Below the pieces are notes generated by a model. The model saw only the letters and a list, made by a program, of their open reading frames with translations. It was not told where the DNA came from and ran no database searches. 64,000 nucleotides of DNA, taken from NCBI GenBank assembly GCA_029582165.1, contig CM055879.1:35196330-35260329 (forward strand), read 5' to 3'. The position numbers and the translations under genes were made by a program. This DNA comes from Portulaca oleracea. Its lineage: Eukaryota > Streptophyta > Magnoliopsida > Caryophyllales > Portulacaceae. Positions 24,120-47,324 of this stretch are shown here, in pieces. How positions within the stretch are numbered: the stretch's first letter is position 1; each line of letters opens with the position of its first letter.

Positions 24120-25095
24120 TTCTATGTTTAATTTAATCACTAAACCCTGTTTAGTAATGTCTTTGGTTCAGTTTCTGATTAAAAATGCTTCAACTTTAGG
24201 GTTTATTCTTTGATGGGTATTGTTTAATCTGAAACCTTGATGGAATAGCTTTGTGGGTTTTTGATTTTAGGTTGTTTAGTGATGTGGGCAGTTTGCTGTT
24301 CATGGTTTATGATGTTCTGTGATTAATTTAGTCACTAACCCTGTTTAGTAATGTGTGTTTAGATTGCTTTCTGATTAAAAAGGCTTACTTTAAGGTTTAT
24401 ACTTTGATGGGTATTGTTTAATCTGAACCGTTGATGGAATAGCTTTGTGGGTTTTTGATTTTAGGTTGTTTAATGATGTGGGCAGTTTGCTGTTCATGGT
24501 TTATGATGTTCTGTGATTAATTTAGTCACTAACCCTGTTTAGTAATGTGTGTTTAGATTGCTTTCTGATTAAAAAGGCTTACTTTAGGGTTTATACTTTG
24601 ATGGGTATTGTTTAATCTGAACCCTTGATGGAATAGCTTTGTGGGTTTTTGATTTTAGGTCGTTTAGTGATGTGGGCAGTTTGCTGTTTCATGGTTTATG
24701 ATGTTCTGTGATTAATTTAGTCATTAACTCTGTTTAGTAATGTGTTTAGTTCACTTTCTGACTAAAAAGGCTTCATCTTTAGGGTTTATTCTTTGATGGG
24801 TATTGTTTAATCTGAACCCTTGATGGAATAGCTCTGTGGGTTTTTGATTTTAGGTTGTTTAGTGATGTGGGCAGTTTGTTGTTTCCATGCTTTATGATAT
24901 TCTGTGATTAATTTAGTCATTAACCCGGTGTAATAATGTGTTTAGTTCACTTTCTGATTAAAAAGCCTTCATCTTGAGGGTTTATTCTTTGATGGGTATT
25001 GTTTAATCTGAACCCTTGATGGAATAGCTCTGTGGGTTTTCGATTTTAGGTCGTTTAGTGATGTGGGCAGTTTGTTGTTTCCATAATTCCATGCT
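24120..25095 (+). repeat. Five 194-196-bp tandem repeats in the GLR leader intron
   Basis: The anchor tgatgggtattgtttaatct begins at 24211, 24405, 24599, 24794 and 24990, giving spacings of 194, 194, 195 and 196. Each unit also holds gatgtgggcagtttg and tgattaatttagtca(c)taac. The array sits inside the inferred leader intron (donor gtaagttgg at 24078, acceptor tttcag ending 25546). Confidence 0.9.
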
Positions 25096-25635
25096 TAGTT
25101 GGGTTTTATTTGCTGCTGTTGACTGTTTGAGATAATAAAGTTGGGATTTGGCAGCATCTTTATGCCTGTATTTTATTAAAGACTAGATTCTTCTACTCTT
25201 CTTTTGAGCTAAGAATTGATGCTGATTACCTCTTTTTATGCCCATTATGGTTAATACTTACTAGTGTAGTCTTGGAGAATTTTCAGCCTTTTCGCTTTCT
25301 TCATTCTTCCACACCAGTACTTTGAACTTACTGCCTGTATATTGATTCCTTCTGTCATGGTGTTTTTTTCCCGAAAGATGATGTTTGTGCAGTGTGCTTT
25401 AAATAAAGAGTTTCCTTCCTTTTGATTCCTTCTCTGTGATGCTTGATTTTCCTGTAAGATATAGTCCTCTCTGAAACACACTAGCTAATCTTTCTAAGAT
25501 TGAGGGTTTCTTTATTCTCTGTGACATACAAGTTTAATGTTTTCAGAAATTTGATGGGCTTGTCTCAATATTATATTACCTTCTGGAGGCTGAAAGCTCT
25601 GACTGAGGGGAAGCCATTGTGCTTGATTGTTTAAA

Positions 25636-29813
<4,178 letters not shown>

Positions 29814-30024
29814 CATGTAGGAGAAGGGAAGGGATAGAGTGTATATGTAGAGGTTGGTGCAAGATAAGTTAGGATTGGTATAGGAGTTCTGACAGATAAT
29901 AAGCCCAGAAAAGATGTCAACATATCTCACACAGAACACTAATGTTTCCAAACATAGATCAAAGCTATATATAAAGCATGATTATTTCCCTTACATTCCC
30001 TTCATACTTCATCCAGTATTGGCA

Positions 30025-30290
30025 CAAATTCGGGTTCGGGTCCATTTTGGATCGGTGAAATCGGCCAATATCGAAATTTGGACGGAAAATAGATAACTGT
30101 TACCTGGGTTTTTGTTGGTCAGACCAGGTCGAACAATTTGGACAGACGTAAATTTTGGGTTATAGTTACATTCATAAAATAGAAATGTGAGAAATGTTAT
30201 GTCTGAATTCTCAGTCAATATTAAGATTCGAACGAAAAATCTATGACTAAATCTAGTTTTTTGGGGAAATTTTGCCATATCAGTGACAAA
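30025..30290. repeat. Copy of the 'cggacaattcgg' dispersed family
   Basis: Contains ttcgggttcgggtccatttt, gaacaatttggacagacg and gtcaatattaagattcgaacg, matching the copies near 5.4 and 53.8 kb. Confidence 0.5.
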
Positions 30291-30566
30291 CTGAATTTTA
30301 CAAAAAATGTATTCAAGCAAGACTGGATTATGAACTTGTGCAAGTGACTGATTCGAAGTTCAACAAACTGAATCTGGCACATTATTCATCATATCGAAAA
30401 CTATCGAGCATCGATAAATTACAGTCTGAAGGGCTCACCAATCTCACTCGCAGTAAAAGCGAGCATAGTTTGGGTTTGTTCTTCTCAACTTATTTTGTAC
30501 AGTTTCAATGTAGAATAACATCAAATATACATACTGGTGTTTGCACTAAATGTAAAATTGGTCCTC

Positions 30567-35621
<5,055 letters not shown>

Positions 35622-35868
35622 GCTTGCTTCCTTACTTTCTTCAGCTGAAAATTCAGAATTTCTTTGTGGCTGCAAATATTTTCAAAATGATAAAATTTGG
35701 TGGGAGAGTGAGTGTGTATCAAAATACATGAGATAAGATGATATTTCTGGGGCCTCACCTTCAGATTCTTAGCCATTTAGGCATCTCCCTTGCCCTATCC
35801 AATATTGAATATTTCCAACATAATTACATCCCATTTTTCTTTTTCCCTTTTTTTTAAAATTTTTTCAA

Positions 35869-36120
35869 TTACTCTCTATGTCCCTTTTTAATTGCCAAGC
35901 TAATTAACTTTGGAGAACCAAGGAGCAGATAATAAAAAGTTAATAATTGTCAAAAATGCCCCCTATTGGAATTCGGAAAATGTTCTAAAAAATTAAATAA
36001 AAATACATATAATCTATTCATTAATGTAAAATGGATATAACAGTTGTTGGAATTGTAAAACCGGAAAATAAAAGGAACGAACAAATTAGTAATTTGACAA
36101 TTAAAGAGTGACGGATGGTT
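35869..36120. mobile_element. Degenerate Stowaway-like MITE
   Basis: The left end ctctatgtccctttttaattgcc and the right end (gacaattaaagagtgacggatgg) are imperfect inverted repeats about 250 bp apart. Confidence 0.45.
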
Positions 36121-36489
36121 TTTTTTTTTAAATTTTATTAGACCAGCTTATAAAAAGGGCAGAAAATTCATGATTCATCAGAAAGCATCAAGAATGTCTA
36201 AAATGGTCCCTGTACTGTTGCTTAGTCTTTGATGGATACAAATCAAATAGCAACACAAAACAAGCATCTCAAATTTTGTCCCATGAATTGAAATGGCCAC
36301 AGATTGAGTACATTTCAGCCTCACATCACTGGCCTCTCTTTTTTGGCAGGATTCATATGGACTGTTCTTGGAGATTAGACAGAAGAGACCCCAACTTCAT
36401 TTGCAAAAATCTTGTGTCACAGCAACAATGCTGAAACCACATAATAATTCATATAGCTAATCCCATTCCAACTAACAAGACTGATGGAT

Positions 36490-36800
36490 GTAGGGCTGTC
36501 AAAAATCCGGGTTCGAGTCACAACAACATACAGAAAACTGATATTTAATATCCAACTTTTTTTTTTTTGTGTATGTTTAATTTCTGTGATAATATCCGCA
36601 GTTAGCCACGCCAATTTCCCACCTCACCATACCAATTATTCCCATCCGCAGAGAAGAACAGGGTTGTGGACAACAGAAATAAGAAAAATATTATGCCAAT
36701 TCGGTCAATATCAAAAGCGACTACTTGGGCTTTTTTGAGTCAGTCGGACTGGACCAAGTTTTTTATTTGAGCAATTTTTTAAAAGTCCTAAATTGATTTG
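36490..36800. repeat. Copy of the 'gggctgtcaaaaatccgggttcg' dispersed family
   Basis: Begins gggctgtcaaaaatccgggt, then a region with cggtcaatatcaaaagcgac and ttgggttcggatacg. Same family as the copies at 52.1 and 60.5 kb. The remainder of 35622-37092 has no gene that I can see. Confidence 0.5.
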
Positions 36801-37092
36801 GGTTCGGATACGCCTGAAGAAAGAGTCGCAAGCAAAATTGAACAAAATAAATTCATGGATACAACACAAATTAATCCCAAAACCAGTTCCCAAAAGAAAA
36901 GTGCATCTTATATTTGCCAAATGAAAGACCCAGCAGCAATTCCTTTAAGTAGTACATGAGGCTTCAGTATATTCTGTTCAAGCCGGTACCGAGCACAGTT
37001 CCAATACAATCCTACTGCTCAAACTACACTTGTAATTTTCCAACGAATGTCATCACTCATCACCCATAACAGTAAAACTTGACGAAAGGTGA

Positions 37093-40000
37093 TCAAATTG
37101 CAGCTTCAAGACCTTCAACTTCATCGGAGTTAACTGCGGCTCCATTTGCGGTCTCTTCAGTGCGCAATTGGGCTGAGACATCATCGATGGCTGAGTTCAG
37201 CTGCTCAATCTTTTCGGTCAGAATTTTCCTTGTTTTCTGTAACAACAGCAATACACAAAATATGGGTTAGAATACTGCTGTTGTGATCTACGGCTTAAAT
37301 TTTGTTTAATGAGTAGCCCAAACTTGTATTAAAAGACAAACGGGGTGTCACCCAGTTGAGCTTGAGCTTCACGACAAGACCAGCGTATTAGTTTTATTTA
37401 GTTTAGGCTTTCGTAGTATAGGTTTATGTCCCCATCCATGCAGAAGCGATCCAATAGCTTCAACTTTTCAGTTAATAATTGGAATGGATGGCATCTCGCA
37501 TGTGATTCATTCGCTGCCCACCCGCATTTGACCCAATAAATTATTGATGGCAATAATCCTGACTCAAGTCTCTAAACATAGAAGAAATTATCTTCAAACC
37601 ACAAAAGAAGCATCTCAACACCCTCGCAGACACCTTCTATTTCTTTCACACCAAATGCTCATCAATATGCTAACCAAGTAACGAAGCAATTAGACAGGGC
37701 CAAACATTCTGCTTTTGTAGTTTCAAGCTCTAGAGGTTCAAACATCAACATAGCTACTCAAGGTATTACGGACTATTTATTCAAGTAACCAAGCAATGAA
37801 GCACATGCCCACAAAAAGCATGCAACAAGGAAAAAGAGATTAACAAAAAGGGAAACAAAGTGAATATGAGAGGAAAGAGAGAAGCAGGATAAACTCTCCT
37901 GCTGACCTTCCCAAGGACAAAAATATTGGAGCACATTGTAGAGATTATTGAAGGTAAACACAAACTAATCTAAAAGCAGCAATGCCTGACCCGTTCTAGT
38001 AAAAATTTCTGCCGTACAAAGTAAGAGAGAAGGCCTCTCTCTTCATTAGAAGCCTCTCCAAAAATCTTAGCAATGGAAACAAGGGTGTACCTCAAGAGCT
38101 TTCTCCTCGTCATAGATGAATTTGGGCAGCTTCCGCATCAAATCCTTTTTGTCAGCTCCAGCAATAGCCTTGCTTATCTGTGAAGGTAAACAAATTATAA
38201 GCAAAAGGCATAAGTACGTCGCCTTTTTAAGAAAAACGACGCTATGTACTACCATTGAGAATCCCAAGTTAAGCTCCACATTGGAGAAAAAGAGACTAAA
38301 TTCCTTAGGGGATGGGTAGAGGAACAAAGAGGTAAGAAGGGAGTGATCTATGAAAGCCAAGAACAAAGAAAAGCCCAAGACAAAGAACAAATGATCAGAT
38401 CATCACTGGATTTTATTGTCATATCATCATATGGTAAGCGACTAGAGTATAGGGCACACGGACACTTTTGTATGATGAGTTGATGACACTTCCACATGAT
38501 GTGGATATCAAATAAATTGAACTATTGCACACAGACTTTACACCCATATCTGTGATGGTTCATAGTTCGCCCACAAAGGATATCCAGAATTGAGAATACC
38601 TGAGGTGCGTATACAAGACCCAGAGTTCCAACCACTATTCCTCCCAAAATGAAGCCTCCAATAAAGTTTCCAGCACTATGTCTCCCACCATCACTGTTAC
38701 ATACAGAAGTGGATACATAAGATTAATTTGTATTAGTAAATTTTTTGAATCTCGTTTACCAAAAGTGAGACATTGTAAAATTGTATGGATCCACCAGGGA
38801 TTCCCACAGAAAAATAGGTATTATGTGGTCTATATTACATTAATACAATTTAAATGATCATAAAATACTCAAACATTTTGAATGGTTAATAAGAGGATCT
38901 GAGGATGAAGCCAACACTTGATTGATTGATTCACTGTAAATATGTTCAAAAAATCTTAAAACCTGTAATAATAGCAACTCTTGTAAGAGCTCTTAGGCAT
39001 TCCAAAATATCTATCTAAAGAATTTAAATGACCTTAATGGCCTACTGGGACAATTTTAAATTTTAACAGATTGTAAAATATGAACTCAGAATATCATAGA
39101 AATGAGAACTAGGGATGGCAATGGGTACGGGACCCAACTAGCTTCGCAGGGTCCAAGCATTCTAGACCCAACGGATTTGGGTCGAATATGGGTCCAAGCT
39201 CCTGAAGACGGGTTACTTCATGCCTCAATCATTGATATTTATGTGCCTAAGGTCCCATACATTGTTTTTAATACCAAGCTTCCATCAGCAACCCCTAACT
39301 TCATAAGGCACAGGGCTAATAGGCAATATGAGAATTGTGGAAGACACATGAAGATGACCATGGAAGAACAGCATACAGGTGAGAAAGAGATGAGAAGGGG
39401 GGGTAAATATCAAGAAATTTTCAGGGTTAAATCATGTACTGCACCCTCATTAATTTATTAATTTTCTTTGCAGCCCCATTTGTAATGCTAAACTACAAAG
39501 AGAAATGTCAACCAAACACATGTGCGTTACATAGGCTAAGTAACCAAATTACCTGTATGCAGCCCGAACAACAAGAGGCCTTTGTGAAGCCTTTTTCACT
39601 TGACTTGGAGTCAAGGAAAGGTTGGTGGGTGCCAATGTCCCGAGGTCTGCAGCCTTCAGAGAACCTAAAACATATATTAAATAGAACCACAGAAGTTATG
39701 ATAGGCAACAATATGCAACGCAAGCAAGCAAATTTGCAGATATAAAGATGCCAAGGGAATGTTCACCCATTGACAAGAGGATGATTAATACAAACCACAT
39801 CTTCAAGCCCTTAAGCTCTCTTAATAATCTTATCCACAAAATCCAGAAACATAACCTTTTGCACCATGATTAAAAGCTTGACAACTATACAAGAATCTTA
39901 AGAAAAGTTTGAATTCACTATGTGTTCCAGCCTTGTCAACAAAAATCTGGTAATTTCTTTCCTTCCAAGCATGCACACCAAATGGCAAAGGAATCAAACT

Positions 40001-41718
40001 CCGCACACTAGGAATCCAACATAAGAGCTATTGTTAGGATTGCTAAAATCACCAGGGATCCAACAATCTGCGTTAATCACCTATGATTCTATACAACAAT
40101 CTGTGTGTCACCTTTTAGTCTCCAATACACCTCTACTTCAATAACAGAGAAGAGACCCGATGTTTTTCAAAATACTTCAGATTATAATTCTCTTCAGGGG
40201 ATTTCAAACTCCTGGCCGAAAGTACTTAAGAGAGTGCCTAAATCTGTCCAAATGTCAAATCCATCCTATCAAAAAGCTCCTCTAACACATGAGCCCTTTT
40301 TGTCTAGTGCCAAAAGCTCTGCCAGGAATTCATTTTACCAATAGAAGTGCAGGTTCCCTCAAAACCCTCACATTCTCATGGTAAATTGGTAACATCCTGA
40401 ACCAATTTCTGACTCTGATTTTTCAGTAGATTGATGACAGCCAACTCATTGTCCGAAAACACTATTTGGAATCCACAGGAAAAAAAAATTCAATATTGCA
40501 CATTGGGCTTAATCCAAAGAATTATATAGGAATCTTGGGGTCACAAAAGATCCCTGGGATATAGCACAATCCAAACTTGAAAGCACATTTGAGCACATTA
40601 GTAAGATCAACAAGCACCCGAAACATCAGATTAAGATTGATAGATCAAAAAGCTTCAAAAAACTATGGTGAGAGGATTATTCACACCACATCCTTATATA
40701 AGTGCCCTTGCCACAAATGATGTGAAAGTGAGTAATTAATCAGACAAAATGCTTATACAGATAGCCAGCCAAGACATCCTATTCAATGGCTAGTGGATTA
40801 CAAAACAAGTCAGCCCATGGGACATTTCTGCCTCAGTTTGACCCAAACACTAGCCCCATTCAAAAGCCAAATCCATTATCTCCTCACTTTACCATGAAGA
40901 AAGCATCGCTACTCCGTCCATGCTACATAAAACCAATTTGACCTACACGAGCTCCAAGTAGCCCCATATTTTCTATTCAAAGAAGGCACATATTGGTGCT
41001 AGTTGAGCATCAGTTCTTTCAATTCTAACATTAATACATATTCTTTTCCCATCAAAAGAAAAAAAGAAGGCATGTATTATCCAGCACAATACCTCATCAC
41101 TCTTTTCACAACTACTAATGTTGTAATTGCAGAATACAAGATATCCAGTGAACTACAACCTATTAGGAAAGTAGAAATCCTTGTACAAAATGCCAAATGA
41201 AGACAGAAATACTGAACAATTTATCAAGAACAACAAACCCTAGTAACTGAACAACATATCATCAAAGTACAAATCCTTATATGAAATGCCAGCTGAAGAC
41301 ATTATCAATCAGAAGGAAATTAGAGCACAAACAACCTTCAACTTTGCATTCAATTGGTTCCAAGACATTATCAATCAGAAAGAAATTAGATCATTCCTAA
41401 GAAAATCCATCCATTGCCCACTTTTTGGATCAACTAGCAATCACCAAAACCCTCAAGAAAACCCTAAATACATATACGCTTGCTCAATTGCTCAGCTTCA
41501 ACCAACGACGCCATGTTTCAAATAGCAGAGATTAAATCACACACATATAGAAAAAAACTAAAATGTGTAGAAATCACAAAGTATACGAACTTAAAAAGAC
41601 GATAACAAATACTATGATGAAAACTAAAATGTGTATAAATCATGAATCAGTAATCACCAGATGAAAACGGAGAGGGAGAATTACGACTCAGAACCAGGGA
41701 GTTGGATAGAGCAGCCAT
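37093..41718 (-). CDS. Chloroplast-envelope protein, At1g42960-type
   Basis: Small plant protein of 156 residues without a known reaction. Its Arabidopsis relative, At1g42960 as I recall, was found in the chloroplast inner envelope. Five exons in order: 41718-41685, 39664-39553, 38693-38600, 38177-38091 and 37236-37093; phases close. A plastid-type N-terminus starts [15 protein letters not shown] and contains [21 protein letters not shown] Gly-rich membrane segment follows (about 59-77, [19 protein letters not shown]), then [22 protein letters not shown] and a helical, charged tail with [21 protein letters not shown]. The pattern (Gly-rich helix plus coiled tail) also recalls YtxH-like proteins. 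Its neighbour in the same direction is GAPB, the same pairing I recall in Arabidopsis. Intron 1 is about 2 kb, with no gene seen in it. Confidence 0.85.
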
Positions 41719-42651
41719 GTTCAAGGGATTACAGAAACTGGGAAAAAAATCTAAGGAGAGAGAAATCAAAATGGGAGAAGATGAAGACGAAGATGGAAGA
41801 TTTTAAGTGTGAGTATATGTGATTGAAATTTGTAGTTTCGATAATGCCGAAGCAAAGCTTTCATATCAGTATTCACTTCAGTAATAATGCCCCAACTATA
41901 CAAATTACCTACTGTAATTTTTTTATCATTTTTACTTTTTTCCTTTTTTTTGGGGGGGGTGGTTGGGTCACACAATCACACTGTTTTGGGCCATGGCCCA
42001 TGGTTGGGTTTATGAGGTCTGGTGGGTTTTATAAAAGAGATAGAGTGACCTTATAGTCCTTGTTGAAAATAGGGCGAAAATTTTGTAACTTACTCAAAGT
42101 ATTCATATATTAAATAGGAATGATAGTTATTAGAATTATAGAAACTGACAAAAAAGTTTATTAAGCATAGGTAAAAAGAAAATGAGAGTTGTTGAAATTG
42201 TAAAAGATAATAAAAACAGATTGGGACAAAAGAATTAGTTATAATGACAAGTATTTTGGACCATAGGAAGTAGTATAATGATAATTCATCATGATAAGAA
42301 TATCAAGAATTAGTTCATTAATTAGTTACGATGTTAGTTAGTTTATTCCCCGGTTGTTAATATTGTTTTTCTTTTTTTGTAAGAAGGGTATGTTACAACG
42401 GTACATAAATACTTATTTCAAGGGTTTTGCCTACATTATCCTCATATAAAATATTATAGAGATCTCTATATAATAGCGTCAGATTATAGTAGCTGGAAGA
42501 ATTTGATCTAGTTCGGAGTGAGATTTGATTGGTGGATCGATTTCCTTTTCGAAAGATGTAATTGGGCATAGCGATAGCTCCAACAATAAGAATCGACAAT
42601 GCTTCGTAGCTTGAGGTAATATGATAGTAATGAAAATTGAGGTAATAGGGT

Positions 42652-43008
42652 AAGAACACGTGCAATGGTGAGCATGAAATATACTTAATGGATGAGGTGG
42701 AAGCAGTGTGACTCACCAGAAGAGTTAGAGTTAGACTCTTCATATTAACTTGATTTTCAATAGTGAATGTGAGTTTGGTTAAATTATTTAAAAAAAAGTG
42801 TAGACCCCACATTTAATCATTTAAATACACTACAATAGAAATAAAAAAAATGTCGAGAATCTCGTGTTCATACTCGCGCGGTGAGCACGAGTTCGAGTTT
42901 TTCTCATTGCCAACAATTGTCCTCGCCATTGCATTGTCTTTCTCGTCCTCGCTCACGCCACGTCAGCGCCATCTCATTTTCAAACTCACCATTGCGGATG
43001 GTCTAATG
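42652..43008. mobile_element. Possible MITE with 'gcaatggtgag' ends
   Basis: The left end aacacgtgcaatggtgagcat (from 42656) and the right end (aaactcaccattgcggatggt, to 43004) are imperfect inverted repeats. The interior has no convincing coding sequence. Confidence 0.4.
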
Positions 43009-43036
43009 GATATTGAATGTATATGGTAAATTGTTA

Positions 43037-43272
43037 CTACCTCCGTTTTGATTTATCTGTCGCCTAGAAAATTGTGTTAAAACTTTGACCGTTAATATCT
43101 TAATTTGTAAAATGATTTATTATACAAGATTGATGTCATTAGATTCGTAATAAAAAAATACTATTAAAAAAGTATAATATTATAAATTTTTATAAAAAAA
43201 TTTATATTAGAAATTATTGATTAAAGATTGACACTGAAAACCGTAAATGACAGATAAAAAAGAACTGAGTAA
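43037..43272. mobile_element. Stowaway-like MITE
   Basis: Starts ctacctccgttttgatttatctgtcgcc after a TA. The right end (gacagataaaaaagaactgag) is its decayed inverse. Confidence 0.6.
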
Positions 43273-43747
43273 TAAGTATTCAATTATTGAGTAATGAACA
43301 TTAGTTATATAATATATATAGTAATGAAAGTTTATTACACATAAATACATAGTATTTAGGTCCTATTTTGTTGTCAGGTTAAACCTAACTATCTAACCTA
43401 TTCTAACCTAATACAATTCCTTAAAAAGACATTCACTCTAAAAAATACAATTCTCCAAAAAAAATATTTTAATTTATTCTAACCTAACTATCTAACTTGA
43501 AAATAGCTTATCCAAAGGATACTATTAGTATTGTAATGAGCAATAGGTGTGGGCATGCAGCAATATTGAGCATTCCTGTATATATAGGTATTGAAGGTTA
43601 AATGATGAGTTGATGACTGTTTAAAAAATGAACAGTCCATTAAATGATTCTGCTTTTCTTGGTGGTGAGATAATAATAACTATAATTGTTTATTGATTTT
43701 AATGGGTCTTTATATTAATAATAATGGGGAAAAAGGCAAGTAATGTA

Positions 43748-44039
43748 CTCCCTCAGTTCCATTTTAATTGTCATTTTGTTAACTATTAGAGTCCTCAACG
43801 TCTTTTGTTTATTGATAATTTTTTATATAATATTTTAGTAACAATTGCAATATTACATTTCTAAGATAATATTTTTTATAATGAATCTAATAATAATAAT
43901 TTTCTATAACAAGTAAATACTACACAATTTCTCATATAATATTTTTCGTAATGTATATTTTGATAAATTTATTGTAAAAAATTTTTAAATTTGACTCCAT
44001 AATTTTTAAAGATGACAATTAATAAATAACGGAGGGAGC
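43748..44039. mobile_element. Stowaway-like MITE
   Basis: The left end ctccctcagttccattttaa follows TA. The right end (gacaattaataaataacgg, then agggagc) is the inverse of the left. Confidence 0.75.
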
Positions 44040-45361
44040 AACACATTGATAAATGGGAAAGAAGCATGGAGCAGTGAGGTTGGTGTTCCATCAAAAGGCA
44101 TTTATATGAACCAAAAAGAAAAGTATAAAATATCTTTTCTAAAAGCTATATTTTCTTTTTTTCATATTATTTTGCTTGTAAATATACCTTGATGAATTTA
44201 TATTTGACGATATACACTTTCAGTTTTGAGGGAGGATCTGGTGAAAGGTGATATGGTGATCTTTGGACCAACTTTCTGCTAAATAATAAATGTGAAAAAC
44301 TTTCTTTTTTAAAGTCAATAAAGACAAGGTCTCATATTATTTGAATTCATAGAGGAGTTTCTTTTTTTATTTGATAATATAATAAGTGAAATACAGTACA
44401 AAGAGTTACAAAGATACATGAGTTAGAAATCATGCTTTAAATATGTTTTTTCTCATTTTTATTTGATAATATAATAAGTGAAATATATATATATTTTTTT
44501 ATTATTTTGTTATCATGCTTTAGCAGTTTATAAAGTAAATTAGTATTATGTCCACAATTTGGTTTGCTGAAAATGATTATTTTTTCAATTTTTATTGTAA
44601 TAGGTTAAAATAAGATTTTTCATTAAAACTTCATCTGCTTCAGAATGATTCTTAAATCTTGGATTAATTGAATTATTCTCTCTAAATCATAAAATTTATG
44701 GGCAATATTTCAATATTCAACCCCTCCATTCCTCTCCCGGTGGGTGGGATTTCAGAGTATCGGATTTTTTTATATAAAATAAACTAATAAACTTTATGAT
44801 ATCAATATGTCTTATATAAAGTCATCTCACCATTTATCGTAAAAAATATAATTTTACCGTGACTTTTTATAAATATAGAGTTGTCTAATAATTTATTAGG
44901 GATAAATTTGATAAAAGTTCTCTCTTAATAATTTATTAGTTACATTCATATTTTAAAAAAGTTATAAATATCTATTGTTGTGGATAGTTTAATTTGTATG
45001 AATTTCCTCCATGCATATAGGTATTTGCTTACTAGAGTAACCTACACATCCTTAATAGTTAAATATGAGTTGTAATTACAGTACTAATTAAACATCCTAA
45101 TGAGTATCTATGAATGTGATAAACACCATCTACAACTAGGTAGCAAGTGCTATAAATCCTACAAATACAATATTATAATGTTGAAGTGAGACAAAAACCT
45201 AGCTAAGTCATGATGACAAATTAAGGGTAAACAATGGTGCTTTTAATATTATCTAATTATTACAATAGTATTATCTACGATACCTTCAATTCAAGCTTGA
45301 TTAGGTTGGTTTACCAACGTGCTTTGTCAAACTATTGTCACAATATTTTTTTAAAAAATAA

Positions 45362-45612
45362 TTTTTATATAAGACCGTCTTAGCATAAATTTATTGGAAG
45401 ACGTATAATGTTGTAATGACTATTTACAAATATAAGGATGACTAATATTTATTTTGGCCGACTCTAATAAAAGTCATATTTTGATAAATTATTAGTCATT
45501 TTTGTATTAAAAAGTCATTCTAATATTACTTATTGATCATAACAAAATATTAAAAATGTTACTCTATGATAAGTCTACTTTACAATAAGTTATCATAAAA
45601 CAGTCTTATATA
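45362..45612. mobile_element. 'ataagaccgtctta' MITE-like element
   Basis: tatataagaccgtcttagca at the left and an inverse, aaaacagtcttatatata, at the right, about 250 bp apart. No coding content. DNA from 44040 to 46772 is otherwise AT-rich without a visible gene. Confidence 0.45.
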
Positions 45613-46772
45613 TACTAAAATTTACCTATTTTTTCAAAGGCTTTGATCCGGGAGTAAAAAAATAAAAATTGATCTAACTCAGCACTACTCATCCATCATC
45701 ATCATTTAAAATGTACAATACATTGAATTTGAATGTTGCATTTGAACGTTTATGAATACTAAAATGTTGTCTAGTTTTGAATTTTCAGTTTTTTTGTTCT
45801 TGTTAATGATCATTTAAAAATATTTTATATAAAATATATATTTTGGGACTCACTTTTTAAGACAATAAAAGGAAAATAAATACATTGTGATCCATCTAAG
45901 GACCACTCTATTATGTAATGCACAATTTTAAGAATCACTTTACTCAAATCCAATCCTTTTTAGATCGCCTTAAAAATTTTAAGATCACATAAGAATCATT
46001 TACCATATCAGCGATTAATGCATTCAGAATCACTTTTAAAGTTGATCTACCATTAGGATAAAGGAAAAGAAATTAAACAATTCCAATACTTCCCCTCATT
46101 TGCACTTATTAATATGTCCAAACAATATTAACTTTACTCACATCCATTTCATTCCATCCCCTTCATTGCTTTAATCTTCGTTTCCATCTGCTCATTGCTT
46201 AACCTAACCTTCTAAATTGAATCGAAATATACTTTAGGTAACAATTAATTGAAAAGATTGGAAGTTGCTATATAGGGGAATGGGCCGGGTATTTCCTACG
46301 AGAAAAATATTAAAATGACTACACTATTCTTACTTTATTATTATAAAATTATAGTAGGAAAGATTTAAAAGCTACTACTATGGATAAAATCGATATTATT
46401 TTATAGATAATATAAAATGATGTAAAAGAGATTAAAAGAAAATAGTTTAGGGTTAGTTAGAAGTATATCAATTGACCTTTTAAAATAACTATTAAACACG
46501 AATTCAACACTACTCATTAAAATAAATTGCCATATCCATCTATATAATTTGCATTATCAAATCGGATGACATCATGCATTATCAAAAATATCTAATACCT
46601 ACACAAAAAAATATATACTTTAGATTATTCAACTACACTATAATAATGTTGCACTTCAATTCATTGTCAATAACTATGTACTTAAATTTTATCAACAATT
46701 TGCTTATGTCATTGTCAAACTCATTAAAATAATTTGCCATATCCATCTATGTTTATAATTTGCACTTAAATA

Positions 46773-47010
46773 CTCCCTCCGTCTCATATTAAGTGTCATA
46801 ATTTTAACTTTTAGGATCTCAAACATCACTCATTATTTGATAACTTCTTATAGTAATATGTTATTAACAATTGCAATATTATAATTTTATGATAATATTT
46901 TTTTAACGAATCTAAGAGTGATAATTTTATATAACAATTTATTGTATATATTGATAAATTTATAGTCAAAATTTTTGAAATTTGGCGATAATTAATATAG
47001 AAGGGAGGGA
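46773..47010. mobile_element. Stowaway-like MITE
   Basis: Left terminus ctccctccgtctcatattaa preceded by TA; right terminus aatatagaagggaggga followed by TTA. About 240 bp, no coding sequence. Confidence 0.75.
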
Positions 47011-47028
47011 TTAATTAAATAAACACTA

Positions 47029-47324
47029 CTCCCTCCGTCCCATATTAATTGACACTTAAACTAACTTTTTTTGTCCCAAAATAATTGTCACTTTCCATTT
47101 CCCAATACCTAATTTAATTATTTTAACTTTAATAATAATGTTAACTTTTTACTTTTTCAATTAATAAAAACTACTCCTACTCACATTCTCTCACTACCTA
47201 CGCCTTGGTATCCGAAAAAATACTTTGGAAATTAGTGTTATTTAATTATATAGGTAGTTCTGTTAGTTAAATATTGGTCTGTGAAAATTTTTAAAATATT
47301 TCAATTAATATAGGACGGAGGGAG
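47029..47324. mobile_element. Stowaway-like MITE with TA target duplication
   Basis: The left end CTCCCTCCGTCCCATATTAA is preceded by TA (47027-47028). The right end, tataggacggagggag, is followed by TA (47325-47326). About 296 bp, non-coding. Only 18 bp separates it from the previous element. Confidence 0.85.

Noticed and set aside
24120..25095. CRISPR-like array
   Set aside because: Units are 195 bp long tandem repeats without separate unique spacers, in a plant intron.
42393..42812. 139-codon minus-strand frame
   Set aside because: AT-rich composition, no recognisable motif, and it overlaps a likely MITE.
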